A DNA stretch of 32,915 nt from an uncultured Clostridium sp. (GCA_900555045.1 USJW01000048.1:1-32915), one strand, 5' to 3'; counted from the first letter of the stretch, positions 18,132 through 25,651 are shown. Numbers and translations: made by a program. Notes: generated by a model from the sequence alone, not told the origin.

Positions 18132-19904
18132 ATGAAGCTTACTGTGAGTAAATCCAAGAATTCTGCATCTTTTTACGTTCAGAAAACCATTCGCAAAGAA
18201 AGTGGCGCCGTTACTACTGTTACGGTTGAAAAACTTGGCAACCTTGATGAAGTCAGAACGAAAGCCTGCGGTAAAGATCCCTATGTCTGGGCGCAGGAGT
18301 ACGTCAACGAACTCAATCGCAAAGAATACGAGGAACAGAAATCTGTTATTGTCAGTTACTCACCCACTAAACTCCTGAAAAAAGGAGAACAAAAGGCTTA
18401 TAACTGTGGGTATCTTTTCCTTCAGGATATTTACTATAGCCTTGGACTGCATAAAATATGTAAGTCCATCAGTTCCAGATATCACTTTGAGTATGATCTG
18501 AATGATATCCTTTCCAAACTCATTTACACACGGATTCTCTATCCTTCTTCCAAAAAGGCTTCCAACAAGAAGGCCAGACTGTTTTTGGAACAGCCTTCTT
18601 TTGAATTGCATGACATTTACCGTGCTCTGTCTGTTCTGGCCCAGGAGAATGATTTCATTCAGGCAGAGCTTTACAAGAACAGCCAGGATATCGTGGAACG
18701 GCGCAAGGATATCCTTTTCTATGACTGCACCAACTATTACTTTGAGCTGGAAGAGGAAGATGACTTTCGCAGATATGGGAAAAGCAAGCAGCATCAGCCA
18801 TTACCTTTGGTCGGCATGGGACTTTTTATGGACTATGATGGTATCCCTCTGGCTTTTGACCTGTTTCCCGGAAACCAGAGTGAACAACCCACTCTGAAAC
18901 CTTTAGAGAAAAAGGTGCTAAAGGATTATGGGCTCAATCAGGTCATTGTCTGCACCGATGCCGGACTCTCTTCCAAGAGCAATCGCAAATTTAACGATAA
19001 ATCCATTGATGGAGAGCGGCTCCGCAGCTTTATTACAACCCAGTCCGTCAAACAGCTTCCAGCGTATCTGAAAGAATTCGCTCTGGACCCGGATGGGTGG
19101 CATCGGATCGGTGACGACAAGACCTATAACATCAATGAACTGGATGAAACAGAGGATTACCAAAAAATCTACTACAAGGATCGCTGGATCAAAGAAGATT
19201 TGTCCCAAAGGAAGATCAAAAAGGGGGCGGCCCCACTGGAACAGCATCTGGTTGTTTCCTTTTCTTTAAAGTACCAGCGGTATCAACGCAGAATCCGTGG
19301 GGGGCAGATCGAACGTGCACAGGAACTTATCAATCATGGGAAGTACAAGCAGCGACCAAAAAATCAGAATGACCCTCATCGTTTTATTGGGCATCAGGTT
19401 ATGACCGATGATGGCGAAGTGTGTTCCCGGGATGTGCCGTTCCTGAATACCAGTGTGATTCAGGAAGAAGAAATGTATGATGGATTTTACGCGGTATGCA
19501 CGAACCTGGAGAACATAGGGATTGACGAGATAATCAGAATCAATAAAAAGCGTTGGGAGATTGAAGAATGTTTCCGTATCATGAAAACAGAATTCAAATC
19601 CCGTCCCGCGTATCATTCGAAGGAAGAACGAATCCGTGCACATTTCCTCACATGCTACATTGCACTCTTCGTATTTAGAATACTGGAAAAGAAACTTGAC
19701 GAAAAATACACCTGTGATGAGATCATCGATACCCTGAGGACAATGATGATGTCACGTCCGGGGGAAAAGCTTGGTTACATCCCTGCTTACACAAGGACAG
19801 ATCTCACAGATGCATTACATGAAACCTTTGGATTCCGCACGGATTACGAGATTACGACAGATGTTAACATGAAAAAGGTTATTCGAACTACAAAGAAAAA
19901 GTAA
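18132..19904 (+). CDS. IS1634-family DDE transposase
   Basis: A complete 590-residue transposase. Candidate catalytic residues are D198 in FYDCTNYYFE, D276 in VCTDAGLSSKS and E478 in the R-x3-E-x6-K signature of KKRWEIEECFRIMK (R474, E478, K485). The RNase H fold is interrupted by a long insertion (about 290-450), as in IS4-superfamily members. The reading frame is intact with a strong ribosome binding site, so the element may still be active. It is on the opposite strand to the surrounding operon. Codon use is more A+T-rich than that of its neighbours. Confidence 0.93.
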   Translation: MKLTVSKSKNSASFYVQKTIRKESGAVTTVTVEKLGNLDEVRTKACGKDPYVWAQEYVNELNRKEYEEQKSVIVSYSPTKLLKKGEQKAYNCGYLFLQDIYYSLGLHKICKSISSRYHFEYDLNDILSKLIYTRILYPSSKKASNKKARLFLEQPSFELHDIYRALSVLAQENDFIQAELYKNSQDIVERRKDILFYDCTNYYFELEEEDDFRRYGKSKQHQPLPLVGMGLFMDYDGIPLAFDLFPGNQSEQPTLKPLEKKVLKDYGLNQVIVCTDAGLSSKSNRKFNDKSIDGERLRSFITTQSVKQLPAYLKEFALDPDGWHRIGDDKTYNINELDETEDYQKIYYKDRWIKEDLSQRKIKKGAAPLEQHLVVSFSLKYQRYQRRIRGGQIERAQELINHGKYKQRPKNQNDPHRFIGHQVMTDDGEVCSRDVPFLNTSVIQEEEMYDGFYAVCTNLENIGIDEIIRINKKRWEIEECFRIMKTEFKSRPAYHSKEERIRAHFLTCYIALFVFRILEKKLDEKYTCDEIIDTLRTMMMSRPGEKLGYIPAYTRTDLTDALHETFGFRTDYEITTDVNMKKVIRTTKKK

Positions 19905-19934
19905 TAATATATAGCTACGTTTTTTCATCTAAAG

Positions 19935-19975
19935 AAATGCCGCAAATGCTGATAACCACTACATTTGCGGCATTT
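19935..19975. terminator. Hairpin at the right end of the insertion sequence
   Basis: A perfect 14-bp stem, AAATGCCGCAAATG with its complement, encloses a 13-base loop downstream of the transposase stop. No T-tract follows on either strand. It may end the transposase transcript or shield the element from incoming transcription. Confidence 0.55.
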
Positions 19976-19992
19976 GGACTGTCAAAGATGGG
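19972..19992 (-). repeat. IS right terminal inverted repeat
   Basis: CTGTCAAA at 19979-19986 is the complement of the left TTTGACAG and lies six bases from the direct-repeat border. The minus strand reads CCCATCTTTGACAGTCCAAA. Confidence 0.7.
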
Positions 19993-20010
19993 ACTATAGC
20001 AGAAACGCAC

Positions 20011-20037
20011 AAAAAACGCCGTGATTTTCATCACGGC
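20011..20037 (-). terminator. Second copy of the operator/terminator
   Basis: Same stem, GAAA loop and six-T tract as upstream of asrA, shifted by 2935 bp. Because the -10 TATAGT is also duplicated at 19998-19993, an activated promoter here would fire into the insertion sequence, antisense to the transposase. Confidence 0.75.
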
Positions 20038-20717
20038 TGTTTAAAATATTCTCTCAGTTTTCCCATATCCGGGATGGAAATATGGTTCTTTTCCATATGA
20101 ATCAGCCCCAGTTCGGTCAACTTCTTAGCCTGCCGTGAAACTGTCTCCCTCTTGGACCCCAACATGTCCGCCAGGTAGGTGATGCTCAAATTCATATTGA
20201 TAAAGGTTCCGCCCTCCGACGCCACACCGTAATCCCTGCCCAGCTTAAAGAGCTTGGCGGCCAGGCGTTTCTCCCCGCTTAGGGCGTTGGTGGTATTCTT
20301 TAGCTGGCGGTACAGGCGGCGGATCTTAAGGGCCATGGACTGGACCATAATCCGGGTCAGCGCCGGGTCCCGCTCCATCACCTTCCAGAGCCGCTCCCTG
20401 GAAATCACCAGCACCAGGGAGTCCTCCTTGGCCTCGCAGCTGACCGAGGCCGGGAGATCCTGAAGCATCTCCTCGTTTAAAATTGTCCCCGGACCGTAGG
20501 CGAAGATCACCTTCTTTTCGCCCAGGGAGTTGATCTTGTACAGCGAAGCCATGCCCTCCACCAGAAAGTACAGGGCCGCCACCTCCTCCTTGTCGTGGAA
20601 GATGTGCTGCCCTCTCCCGTACTTTTTAAGGCAGCCGTAAGCCGCAAGCTCCGCCTGGCTGGAGGCGGAGGCTTTTCCCAGCACCGGGGAGCACTTAATC
20701 GCTTCCGAACACGTCAT
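20031..20717 (-). CDS. Crp/Fnr-family transcriptional regulator, copy B
   Basis: Identical in protein sequence (228 residues) to copy A, and no nucleotide differences were seen by eye. The ATG overlaps the mobAB stop (ATGA), so this copy keeps its original transcription and translational coupling with mobAB. It is now separated from asrA by the insertion sequence and copy A. Two identical active genes could raise regulator dosage. They also allow homologous recombination between the repeats, which would delete the element and one copy and restore mobAB-crp-asrA. Confidence 0.92.
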   Translation of the reverse strand: MTCSEAIKCSPVLGKASASSQAELAAYGCLKKYGRGQHIFHDKEEVAALYFLVEGMASLYKINSLGEKKVIFAYGPGTILNEEMLQDLPASVSCEAKEDSLVLVISRERLWKVMERDPALTRIMVQSMALKIRRLYRQLKNTTNALSGEKRLAAKLFKLGRDYGVASEGGTFINMNLSITYLADMLGSKRETVSRQAKKLTELGLIHMEKNHISIPDMGKLREYFKQP

Positions 20718-21922
20718 AGCTTAAGCCCTCCCCTTTTTGCCTGCCCGTCCATGAACTCCACCACAAGGGCCAGGATCCGGTCGGTCTCCCCGTACGCGAG
20801 CACCGGCACATCCGCCCTCGGCCCCGCCACGCCCGCCAGCGACGGGCGGCCCTCCGAATCCACAATATCCGTCACGTAGGCCAGAACGGTCTCGGGCGGA
20901 CAGACTGTTTTGGCGCAGGGGGCCGGTTTTCCTTCGCCGGCGCCCGGTCTTCCCTCGCTGGCGCCCTGCTTTTCCTCGCCGGCGCCCTGCCGGATCAGCT
21001 CGAGCTTCGGATACGCCGAGTTCTTCTGCCCCTCCAGGAGAATCAGATCCGCCTCGGGAAACAGCGAAAAGAAATCCGCTGCCCGAAGCCCGCTCTGCTC
21101 CTTCACGGCCATATAGCGCCGGTCCGAGTAGACCACGGTGCCGATTGCCCCGGCCGCCTTCATCCGGTAGCTGTCCGTCCCCGGCACATCCGCCTCGAAA
21201 TCGTGGCCGTCGTGCTTGATCACCGCGGCACGGATCCCGTGGGCAGTCAAACTGCTCACCAGCTTTTCAAGGAGCGTCGTCTTCCCCGTGTTCTTGGTGC
21301 CGCTGACCGCCAGCACCGGAGGGCAAAACGCCTCCAGAGCCCGAAGCGCCTCCGGGGAGTTCACGTTGTAGAACCAGAAGTCCGGAATCTGTGCCTCGGC
21401 CGTGTCCACCACCGTGCAGGAAATTTGATCCAAAAAGTGCATCAGCCGGTAATTCCCGCTCTGCGCACATTCCCGCAGCGCGGGCAGGCAGGACCTGGAG
21501 TACAGGCCGCACAGAGGCTGTATTCTCCCACTTCTGGTCCGCCAGACCACAGCGTCCACTCCCGGCTTCCACCGTTCCATAAGAAGCTGCGCCATCTGCC
21601 GGTGAAAAAGCGGCAGATCGCAGGATAAGAAAAACAGCAGATCGCACCGGGTCTTCTCAAAGCAGGACAGGATTCCCCCCATGGGACCGATGGGGCCATC
21701 CGCCCCAGCCACCGGCAAATCCGCGATCGCCTCAAGCCCCGGCTCCCTCGGCGGCGGATATTTCCCGGCAGAAAAAAAGCAGGGCAGTCCCAGCATGTCC
21801 AACTCCCTTTTAATCCGGTTCAGAAAGCTCTCACCCTGGCAGAAAAGCTCTGCCTTGTTGGCGCCCCCGAACCGCGATCCCTGGCCCCCAGCCAGGATAA
21901 CTGCTCCACATTTCGACTCCAT
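20714..21922 (-). CDS. MobA-MobB fusion, molybdenum cofactor guanylyltransferase / GTP-binding adapter
   Basis: A 402-residue two-domain protein. Residues 1-195 are MobA-like (LAGGQGSRFGGANKAEL near 10-26, GPMGGI, FLSCDLP near 98-104) and attach GMP to molybdopterin to form MGD. Residues 200-402 are MobB-like with a P-loop, GTKNTGKTT, at 208-216. A short repeat-derived segment (GAGEGKP-type heptads) interrupts the MobB part. The expected MobA lysine is retained in GANKAEL. AAAGGA lies 9 bases before the ATG. A good promoter lies upstream, and crp overlaps the stop. MGD is needed by the bis-MGD enzyme at 12116-14227, tying this gene to the operon. Confidence 0.92.
   Translation of the reverse strand: MESKCGAVILAGGQGSRFGGANKAELFCQGESFLNRIKRELDMLGLPCFFSAGKYPPPREPGLEAIADLPVAGADGPIGPMGGILSCFEKTRCDLLFFLSCDLPLFHRQMAQLLMERWKPGVDAVVWRTRSGRIQPLCGLYSRSCLPALRECAQSGNYRLMHFLDQISCTVVDTAEAQIPDFWFYNVNSPEALRALEAFCPPVLAVSGTKNTGKTTLLEKLVSSLTAHGIRAAVIKHDGHDFEADVPGTDSYRMKAAGAIGTVVYSDRRYMAVKEQSGLRAADFFSLFPEADLILLEGQKNSAYPKLELIRQGAGEEKQGASEGRPGAGEGKPAPCAKTVCPPETVLAYVTDIVDSEGRPSLAGVAGPRADVPVLAYGETDRILALVVEFMDGQAKRGGLKL
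20925..20987. repeat. Three 21-bp tandem repeats within mobB
   Basis: Units at 20925, 20946 and 20967 each end in GGCGCCC and encode heptapeptides of the form GAGEGKP, GASEGRP and GAGEEKQ. They lie 19 bp beyond the edge of the 914-bp direct repeat. In-frame repeats in a loop suggest slippage-prone length variation. Confidence 0.85.
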
Positions 21923-21930
21923 ATTTAAGT

Positions 21931-21996
21931 GTCCTTTCCGTTTTCCGTCTGTATCCGCCCGGGGCGGACAAAATCCCCCACAGAGGCGGCCCTTAT
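21931..21996 (-). promoter_or_regulatory. G+C-rich structured leader of mobAB
   Basis: The transcript from about 21997 can form a TCCGCC/GGCGGA hairpin inside a TCTGT/ACAGA stem, ending just before the AAAGGA ribosome binding site. A molybdenum-cofactor riboswitch would make biological sense here, but I cannot match that motif. Confidence 0.35.
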
Positions 21997-22003
21997 AAGG
22001 ACT

Positions 22004-22032
22004 ATTATAAATTTTGAAGCCAATTAAATCAA
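22004..22032 (-). promoter_or_regulatory. Promoter of mobAB-crp
   Basis: -35 TTGATT (22032-22027) and -10 TATAAT (22009-22004) with 17-bp spacing. The palindrome CCTTATAAGG (22000-21991) covers the expected start site and could be an operator. Confidence 0.78.
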
Positions 22033-22050
22033 CAATTTTTTAACAAAGTT

Positions 22051-22260
22051 TTAGCGCTCTGCGCCCAGGTCCGCGCTGCTTTTCCGCCGCGGCCCCCCGC
22101 TCTCCGCAGATCCCGCGGCGGCAAACTGTTCAATCAGCCTGGTCCGGTCCTTTCCCAGGATGTTGGTCAGCTCCCCCGCGGTCAGATACCCTTTTAAGTA
22201 CATCTTCGCCACATCCAGTGAATCATTCCCGATTTTCGCTACCAGCTCTAAATGTGTCAT
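22051..22260 (-). CDS. Small protein of unknown function (69 aa)
   Basis: Not recognised. The product begins MTHLELVAKIGNDSLDVAKM, is predicted helical, and contains YLTAGELTNILG before a basic, disordered tail (GGPRRKSSADLG). The ATG at 22260 follows AAGGAAG at eight bases; a GTG three codons upstream would sit too close to that site. It lies 71 bp after the FUSC gene on the same strand with no terminator between, and 20 bp before the mobAB promoter. The LTxxELxxIL pattern is also present in the 53-residue protein at 25341-25502. This may be chance or a shared small-protein family. Confidence 0.6.
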   Translation of the reverse strand: MTHLELVAKIGNDSLDVAKMYLKGYLTAGELTNILGKDRTRLIEQFAAAGSAESGGPRRKSSADLGAER

Positions 22261-22331
22261 AACCCTCACTTCCTTATTCGTTTCCGGCGTTCCTTAAAAT
22301 AGCCGGCACAATAATATATGCGGAACCTGGG

Positions 22332-24539
22332 TTATGTATGATCCTTTTTTTTCGTTTTTTCCTCTATTTTGTGCACCAACGCCAGTCGGTACAGCGCCGA
22401 CACGTCCCGGGAATATTTTTGCAGAAGCGCGCTTAGGTAGGGCGCGCCCTCCACCTGCGCATTCACCGGCGCGTTCCTGGCGATCATCTGCTCCTTTTTT
22501 GCTTTCAGGCAGACCATGTTTCCCGCCTCCTGGATCACATAGCTGCAGACCTGGCAGAAATGCTCCAGCGCGTCTAAGTCCTTTAACTCCCGCTTCCGGT
22601 CCTCAGTGAGGAACAGAATCTGCTCCATCTCGCTGGACATTTTCCAGAACAGCGCCAAAAGCTTCCGGTAGTAGGCCTGCTCCTCCGCGGACAGGCGCTT
22701 TTGCAGGTAGTCGTCAATCTGCTCATGCATCAGCTGGAAGCGGATCAGCCCGTCCCTGACCGCGCCGTAATCCAGCGGCACGCGCAGGCTGGCGATCAGA
22801 ATCCGCAGGTAGGAGTGCTGCATGTGAAACAGCCCCCAGATATTGTCCTGGAACTGCCCCTTCATGCTGGTCGGGAAAAAGAACCGGTTGATCACCAGCA
22901 CAAACACAGTGGCCAACCCCACGTAGATCAGCCGCAGCTCCATGGCTATGGTCTCCTGCATGGCAAGAGAGGCCAGGGTGATGGCGAAGGAGGTGGAGAA
23001 AATGGCCTGCTTCCAGGTCCCGGGCTGCGCGCAGTACATGAACGCGGTCAGGATGGTGGCCAGAATAAAATGCCCTTGCACGCCGGGGAACAGCGGCAGC
23101 GCGAAGTACAAAAGCGTACAGCCCGCCACCGTCCCCACGAAGCGGTTTTTCAGGCGGAACGCGCTGTCCTCGTACATGGGCTGCAGAAGCAGAAACGCGT
23201 TCAGCACGAACCAGTAGGCGTGGTTGAACCCGGAGAGACGGCTGAACAGAAAGCCCAGGGTCAAAACCGCGCTGAGGCGCAGGGAAAAGCGCATCTCGAA
23301 GGTGTCCGGGTGAAACCTCTGCCGAATCCAGGCAAGGGGTCGTCGCCCGCCCTTCGGCCGTCCGGATGGTCTCTCCCCCTGCCCGCGGGCGGCGCTCTCC
23401 CGCTCCAGCCGCTCTGTGATCATCAGAAGCTGTGACACGGTCTGCTCCCCGAAGCGCCCGATCTCATCTCTCCGCTCCCCGGCCTCGCGGATCAGCTGTT
23501 CGCCCCAGAGGCGAAGACGGGAGTAGGCGATATCGCCCGGCTTTTCCTTTGGCCGGGCCGGGGAGACGCTCTCGCATTGGTGTTGGCCGGCCCGGCCCGA
23601 AGCGTTCCCCTCCCCCTGCAGCTCCTGGCCCTCCAGCAGTGCACTCGGCTCCCCGATGCACTCCGGGATGTCCGGGATCTGGCAGGCGTCCGTCCGCTCC
23701 CGCTCATTCCCCTTGTGCCGCCTGGCCTTCCCGTTTTCCGGCCAGAGCCGCCCGAACTCCCGCAGGAACGCGCACAGCCGCAGCAAAAACTGCTTCCCCT
23801 CCTCCGCGATTTTGATCTCCCTGAGCACAGAGAAGAAAAAGATTGACCGTTGGAACAGGAGGGCCGCCATGAAGTGGATCTCCCCCTCCCGGTTTAAGGT
23901 ATAGGCGATTCCCCGGCTCTGCTCCACCTGCTTGTAGAGGGACCGCTGGATGGCAAACAGCTCCCTGCTCTCCCCGCAGTCCTTCCCCGACGCCCAGGAG
24001 TCAAGCTGCGAGGCCAGCACCTTCAATCCCTGTTTCTCCTTCCCATAGTCCTCCTCCTTCTCCCTGCCGTGGGAGCTGATGAGGAGCGCGGCGATCAGCA
24101 GAATAAGGCCGTACACCATGGCGCAGAGAAATTGTCCGAACTGCTCGCTGGGTACAGGGCGCAGCTGGAAAAACACAAAGCCCATGGCGCTGGTGAAGTA
24201 GCCTTTCTGATTAAATTGGTTGGACTGCAGGAAAACCAGAAGAAACGGTACCAGGATATTGAGAATTACACACAGAACCAGGGAATGCCCCGCAAAAAAT
24301 GCCAGCACGGCGAGAAAAAGCTGCACAGCCGCCATGGAGAGCAGCTTGAACGGCGTCTGCTTCTTCTGGCGCCGCACCTTGAATAAGGTTGCCAGGACCG
24401 ACACCACAATGATGTACTGCACGCCGAACAGCCAGAGAATAGAATAAAATGCACACAGAAAAAACAATATGACCGGCCCGGCATCCGCCAGCACCTTCTT
24501 TGCGCGGCCCCAAAGACGCCGCAGCCATTGATCACTCAA
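22332..24539 (-). CDS. FUSC-family inner membrane protein
   Basis: A 735-residue protein with two membrane blocks, about residues 18-155 and 430-560, each with several hydrophobic helices. A long soluble region (about 160-425) separates them and a soluble tail follows (about 560-735). The second block (RFSLRLSAVLTLGFLFSRL and FVLNAFLLLQPMYEDSAFR) matches the fusaric acid resistance/aromatic acid exporter (FUSC, YccS-like) family. Substrates of relatives are aromatic acids, but none can be inferred here. The annotated start is a TTG with GGAG very close upstream, so the start is uncertain. Residues about 390-405 are Gly/Arg-rich. A promoter and an attenuator-like hairpin precede the gene. Confidence 0.85.
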   Translation of the reverse strand: MSDQWLRRLWGRAKKVLADAGPVILFFLCAFYSILWLFGVQYIIVVSVLATLFKVRRQKKQTPFKLLSMAAVQLFLAVLAFFAGHSLVLCVILNILVPFLLVFLQSNQFNQKGYFTSAMGFVFFQLRPVPSEQFGQFLCAMVYGLILLIAALLISSHGREKEEDYGKEKQGLKVLASQLDSWASGKDCGESRELFAIQRSLYKQVEQSRGIAYTLNREGEIHFMAALLFQRSIFFFSVLREIKIAEEGKQFLLRLCAFLREFGRLWPENGKARRHKGNERERTDACQIPDIPECIGEPSALLEGQELQGEGNASGRAGQHQCESVSPARPKEKPGDIAYSRLRLWGEQLIREAGERRDEIGRFGEQTVSQLLMITERLERESAARGQGERPSGRPKGGRRPLAWIRQRFHPDTFEMRFSLRLSAVLTLGFLFSRLSGFNHAYWFVLNAFLLLQPMYEDSAFRLKNRFVGTVAGCTLLYFALPLFPGVQGHFILATILTAFMYCAQPGTWKQAIFSTSFAITLASLAMQETIAMELRLIYVGLATVFVLVINRFFFPTSMKGQFQDNIWGLFHMQHSYLRILIASLRVPLDYGAVRDGLIRFQLMHEQIDDYLQKRLSAEEQAYYRKLLALFWKMSSEMEQILFLTEDRKRELKDLDALEHFCQVCSYVIQEAGNMVCLKAKKEQMIARNAPVNAQVEGAPYLSALLQKYSRDVSALYRLALVHKIEEKTKKKDHT

Positions 24540-24586
24540 CTCTCCTTCTCTCCCTTCTGTTCTCCGCCGTCAGACCGCCCGGCGGC

Positions 24587-24623
24587 AAAACGGACGGCCG
24601 GGCAAAACTGCCCCGCCGTCCGT
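24587..24623 (-). terminator. Attenuator-like hairpin in the FUSC leader
   Basis: On the minus strand ACGGACGG pairs with CCGTCCGT around an inner GGGCA/TGCCC stem, followed by TTTT. It lies between the promoter (24680-24707) and the FUSC start. The 3' arm GCCGTC can instead pair with GACGGC just downstream, giving a mutually exclusive fold. Confidence 0.55.
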
Positions 24624-24679
24624 GTGATGCCCGCGAAGTTCCCGCAGTGCAAATATCACAATACCCGATTATTATTTTA

Positions 24680-24707
24680 ATCATATCACACACGCCACTG
24701 TTTTCAA
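24680..24707 (-). promoter_or_regulatory. Promoter of the FUSC gene
   Basis: -35 TTGAAA (24707-24702), 16-bp spacer, -10 TATGAT (24685-24680). The transcript would have a leader of about 135 nt carrying the attenuator-like hairpin. Otherwise the 24540-24787 spacer holds nothing I can name. Confidence 0.6.
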
Positions 24708-24787
24708 CCGATTTTCATGGATCTTAGCGGAATTGTAGCGCTCCCCGTCTGGGAGCACCGCCCGCACAGTCAGACGCCCGCAGACGC

Positions 24788-24832
24788 AAAAAGGGACCAA
24801 ATCCCGCATCCATCGGAATTTGGCCCCTTTTT
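24788..24832. terminator. Bidirectional terminator after the macro-domain gene
   Basis: A 19-position stem with two mismatches, starting AAAAAGGG and ending CCCTTTTT, lies immediately after the macro-domain stop. The symmetric A- and T-tracts allow termination on both strands. Confidence 0.85.
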
Positions 24833-24833
24833 G

Positions 24834-25331
24834 TCACGCCCGCTCTTCCAGCTTCCAGATCTGCACCTCTCCGTCGTAGTCCCCGAATACCCGCTCGATC
24901 ATTTCCTTCACGGTATCCCAGTCCCCGCCCGCAGTGCCGCAGCCGATTTTATAGGGAAACGCCACCGTCTCATGCTTCTCCCGCACGTCCAGAAAGCCCC
25001 GAATCTCCGTCATGGCCTTCTCTAACGCCGCGTAGTCCGTGTACAGCCCCTTCTTGCCGTAGTCGTCCTGCCCGTAGAGGTTTGCAATCAAAAACCAGCG
25101 GCCGTCCTTCTCCACCGGCTGGGCGCTGACCCGGCCCAAGAGCCGCTCAGTGTGGCCGTTTTCCTTCTCCACCCACTGTTTGGTCATCTTCTTGTAGGTC
25201 TTCTCCACCTCCGGGAACATCCGCTTAATCTGCCCGGCCATGCCGCGCCCGAACGCCCCCTGGCAGTTCACCTGATGGCAGATGACATCCGCGCCGGACT
25301 CTAAAATATCTCCATCGCAATACCTGATCAT
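24834..25331 (-). CDS. Macro-domain protein (ADP-ribose binding/hydrolase type)
   Basis: A 165-residue single macro domain. Key stretches are YCDGDILESGADVICHQVNC (residues 4-23), QGAFGRGMAGQIK (ligand loop), LYGQDDYGKKGLYTDYAALE and the C-terminal PYKIGCGTAGGDWDTVKEMI. The pattern resembles the TARG1/Poa1p-like branch, whose members remove ADP-ribose from acidic residues, nucleic acid or ADP-ribose-1''-phosphate. TAGGAGGAG precedes the ATG and overlaps the stop of a 53-residue gene, so the two are co-transcribed. No DarT-like ADP-ribosyltransferase lies next to it, so an antitoxin role is not supported, but the small partner is of interest. Confidence 0.88.
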   Translation of the reverse strand: MIRYCDGDILESGADVICHQVNCQGAFGRGMAGQIKRMFPEVEKTYKKMTKQWVEKENGHTERLLGRVSAQPVEKDGRWFLIANLYGQDDYGKKGLYTDYAALEKAMTEIRGFLDVREKHETVAFPYKIGCGTAGGDWDTVKEMIERVFGDYDGEVQIWKLEERA

Positions 25332-25340
25332 AGTCTCCTC

Positions 25341-25502
25341 CTATTCCACCCCAGCTTCCCGCAAAATTCGGTTCAGCTCCTTTGTAGTCAGACAAAATAT
25401 GCGCTTCACCGCCCGCTTGTTCTCCTCGTGCTGATAGTACGCCTGGGCAATGTCCGTGTCACTCCACCTGAAATCAACCGGTTCGTTCATGTATTCTCTC
25501 AT
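25341..25502 (-). CDS. Small protein of unknown function (53 aa), co-transcribed with the macro-domain gene
   Basis: Not recognised. The product starts MREYMNEPVDFRWSDTDIAQ, is charged and predicted helical, and ends CLTTKELNRILREAGVE. It has one cysteine and no membrane segment. AGGAG lies seven bases before the ATG, and a good promoter lies upstream (25538-25566). The stop lies nine bases before the macro-domain ATG and overlaps that gene's ribosome binding site, so it is the first gene of a two-gene unit. The arrangement suggests a partner or regulator of the macro protein, but there is no direct evidence. Confidence 0.75.
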   Translation of the reverse strand: MREYMNEPVDFRWSDTDIAQAYYQHEENKRAVKRIFCLTTKELNRILREAGVE

Positions 25503-25537
25503 TTGCTACTCCTGTTGTCGATCATAAGCTTCGTTTT

Positions 25538-25566
25538 ATTATAGCTGGTACTGGTGAAATCGGCAA
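25538..25566 (-). promoter_or_regulatory. Promoter of the small-protein/macro-domain unit
   Basis: -35 TTGCCG (25566-25561), 17-bp spacer, -10 TATAAT (25543-25538). The start site is about 35 bp ahead of the 53-residue gene. Confidence 0.75.
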
Positions 25567-25613
25567 GTTCTAAATTTCGTACGTTGGGATGAAAAAAGAA
25601 TTTTTAGATAAAG

Positions 25614-25651
25614 AAAAATCCAGCAAACCTCACATAATAAGGTTTTCTGGA
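25614..25651 (-). terminator. Terminator downstream of tRNA-Trp
   Basis: On the minus strand TCCAG-A-AAACCT pairs with AGGTTT-G-CTGGA around a nine-base loop and is followed by five T. It ends the tRNA transcript about 36 bp beyond the tRNA 3' end. Confidence 0.85.

Larger units (their letters stand above)
17972..19992 (+). mobile_element. IS1634-family (IS4 superfamily) insertion sequence
   Basis: An element of about 2021 bp lying exactly between the two 914-bp repeats. Imperfect terminal inverted repeats share TTTGACAG, with three further matching bases just inside. This core is six bases from the repeat boundary at both ends, which supports the borders. One transposase gene fills most of it. 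It is richer in A+T than its surroundings, indicating foreign origin. IS1634 of Mycoplasma mycoides is known for long, variable direct repeats, and this case fits that behaviour at an extreme length. Confidence 0.88.
19993..20906. repeat. 914-bp direct repeat, right copy
   Basis: Partner of 17058-17971. It includes the intact regulator copy B, the operator/terminator and the asr -10 hexamer (19998-19993). Its mobB part is continuous with the complete mobAB gene, so this side keeps the ancestral upstream arrangement, while the left copy keeps the ancestral junction to asrA. Confidence 0.95.

Noticed and set aside
21920..22002. GTCCTT/AAGGAC pairing that would hide the mobAB ribosome binding site
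   Set aside because: The GTCC half lies upstream of the start site predicted from the TATAAT at 22009-22004, so it should not be in the RNA.
24834..25331. DarTG-type toxin-antitoxin system
   Set aside because: The macro domain stands without a DarT-like transferase; the neighbouring 53-residue protein is too short and unlike one.
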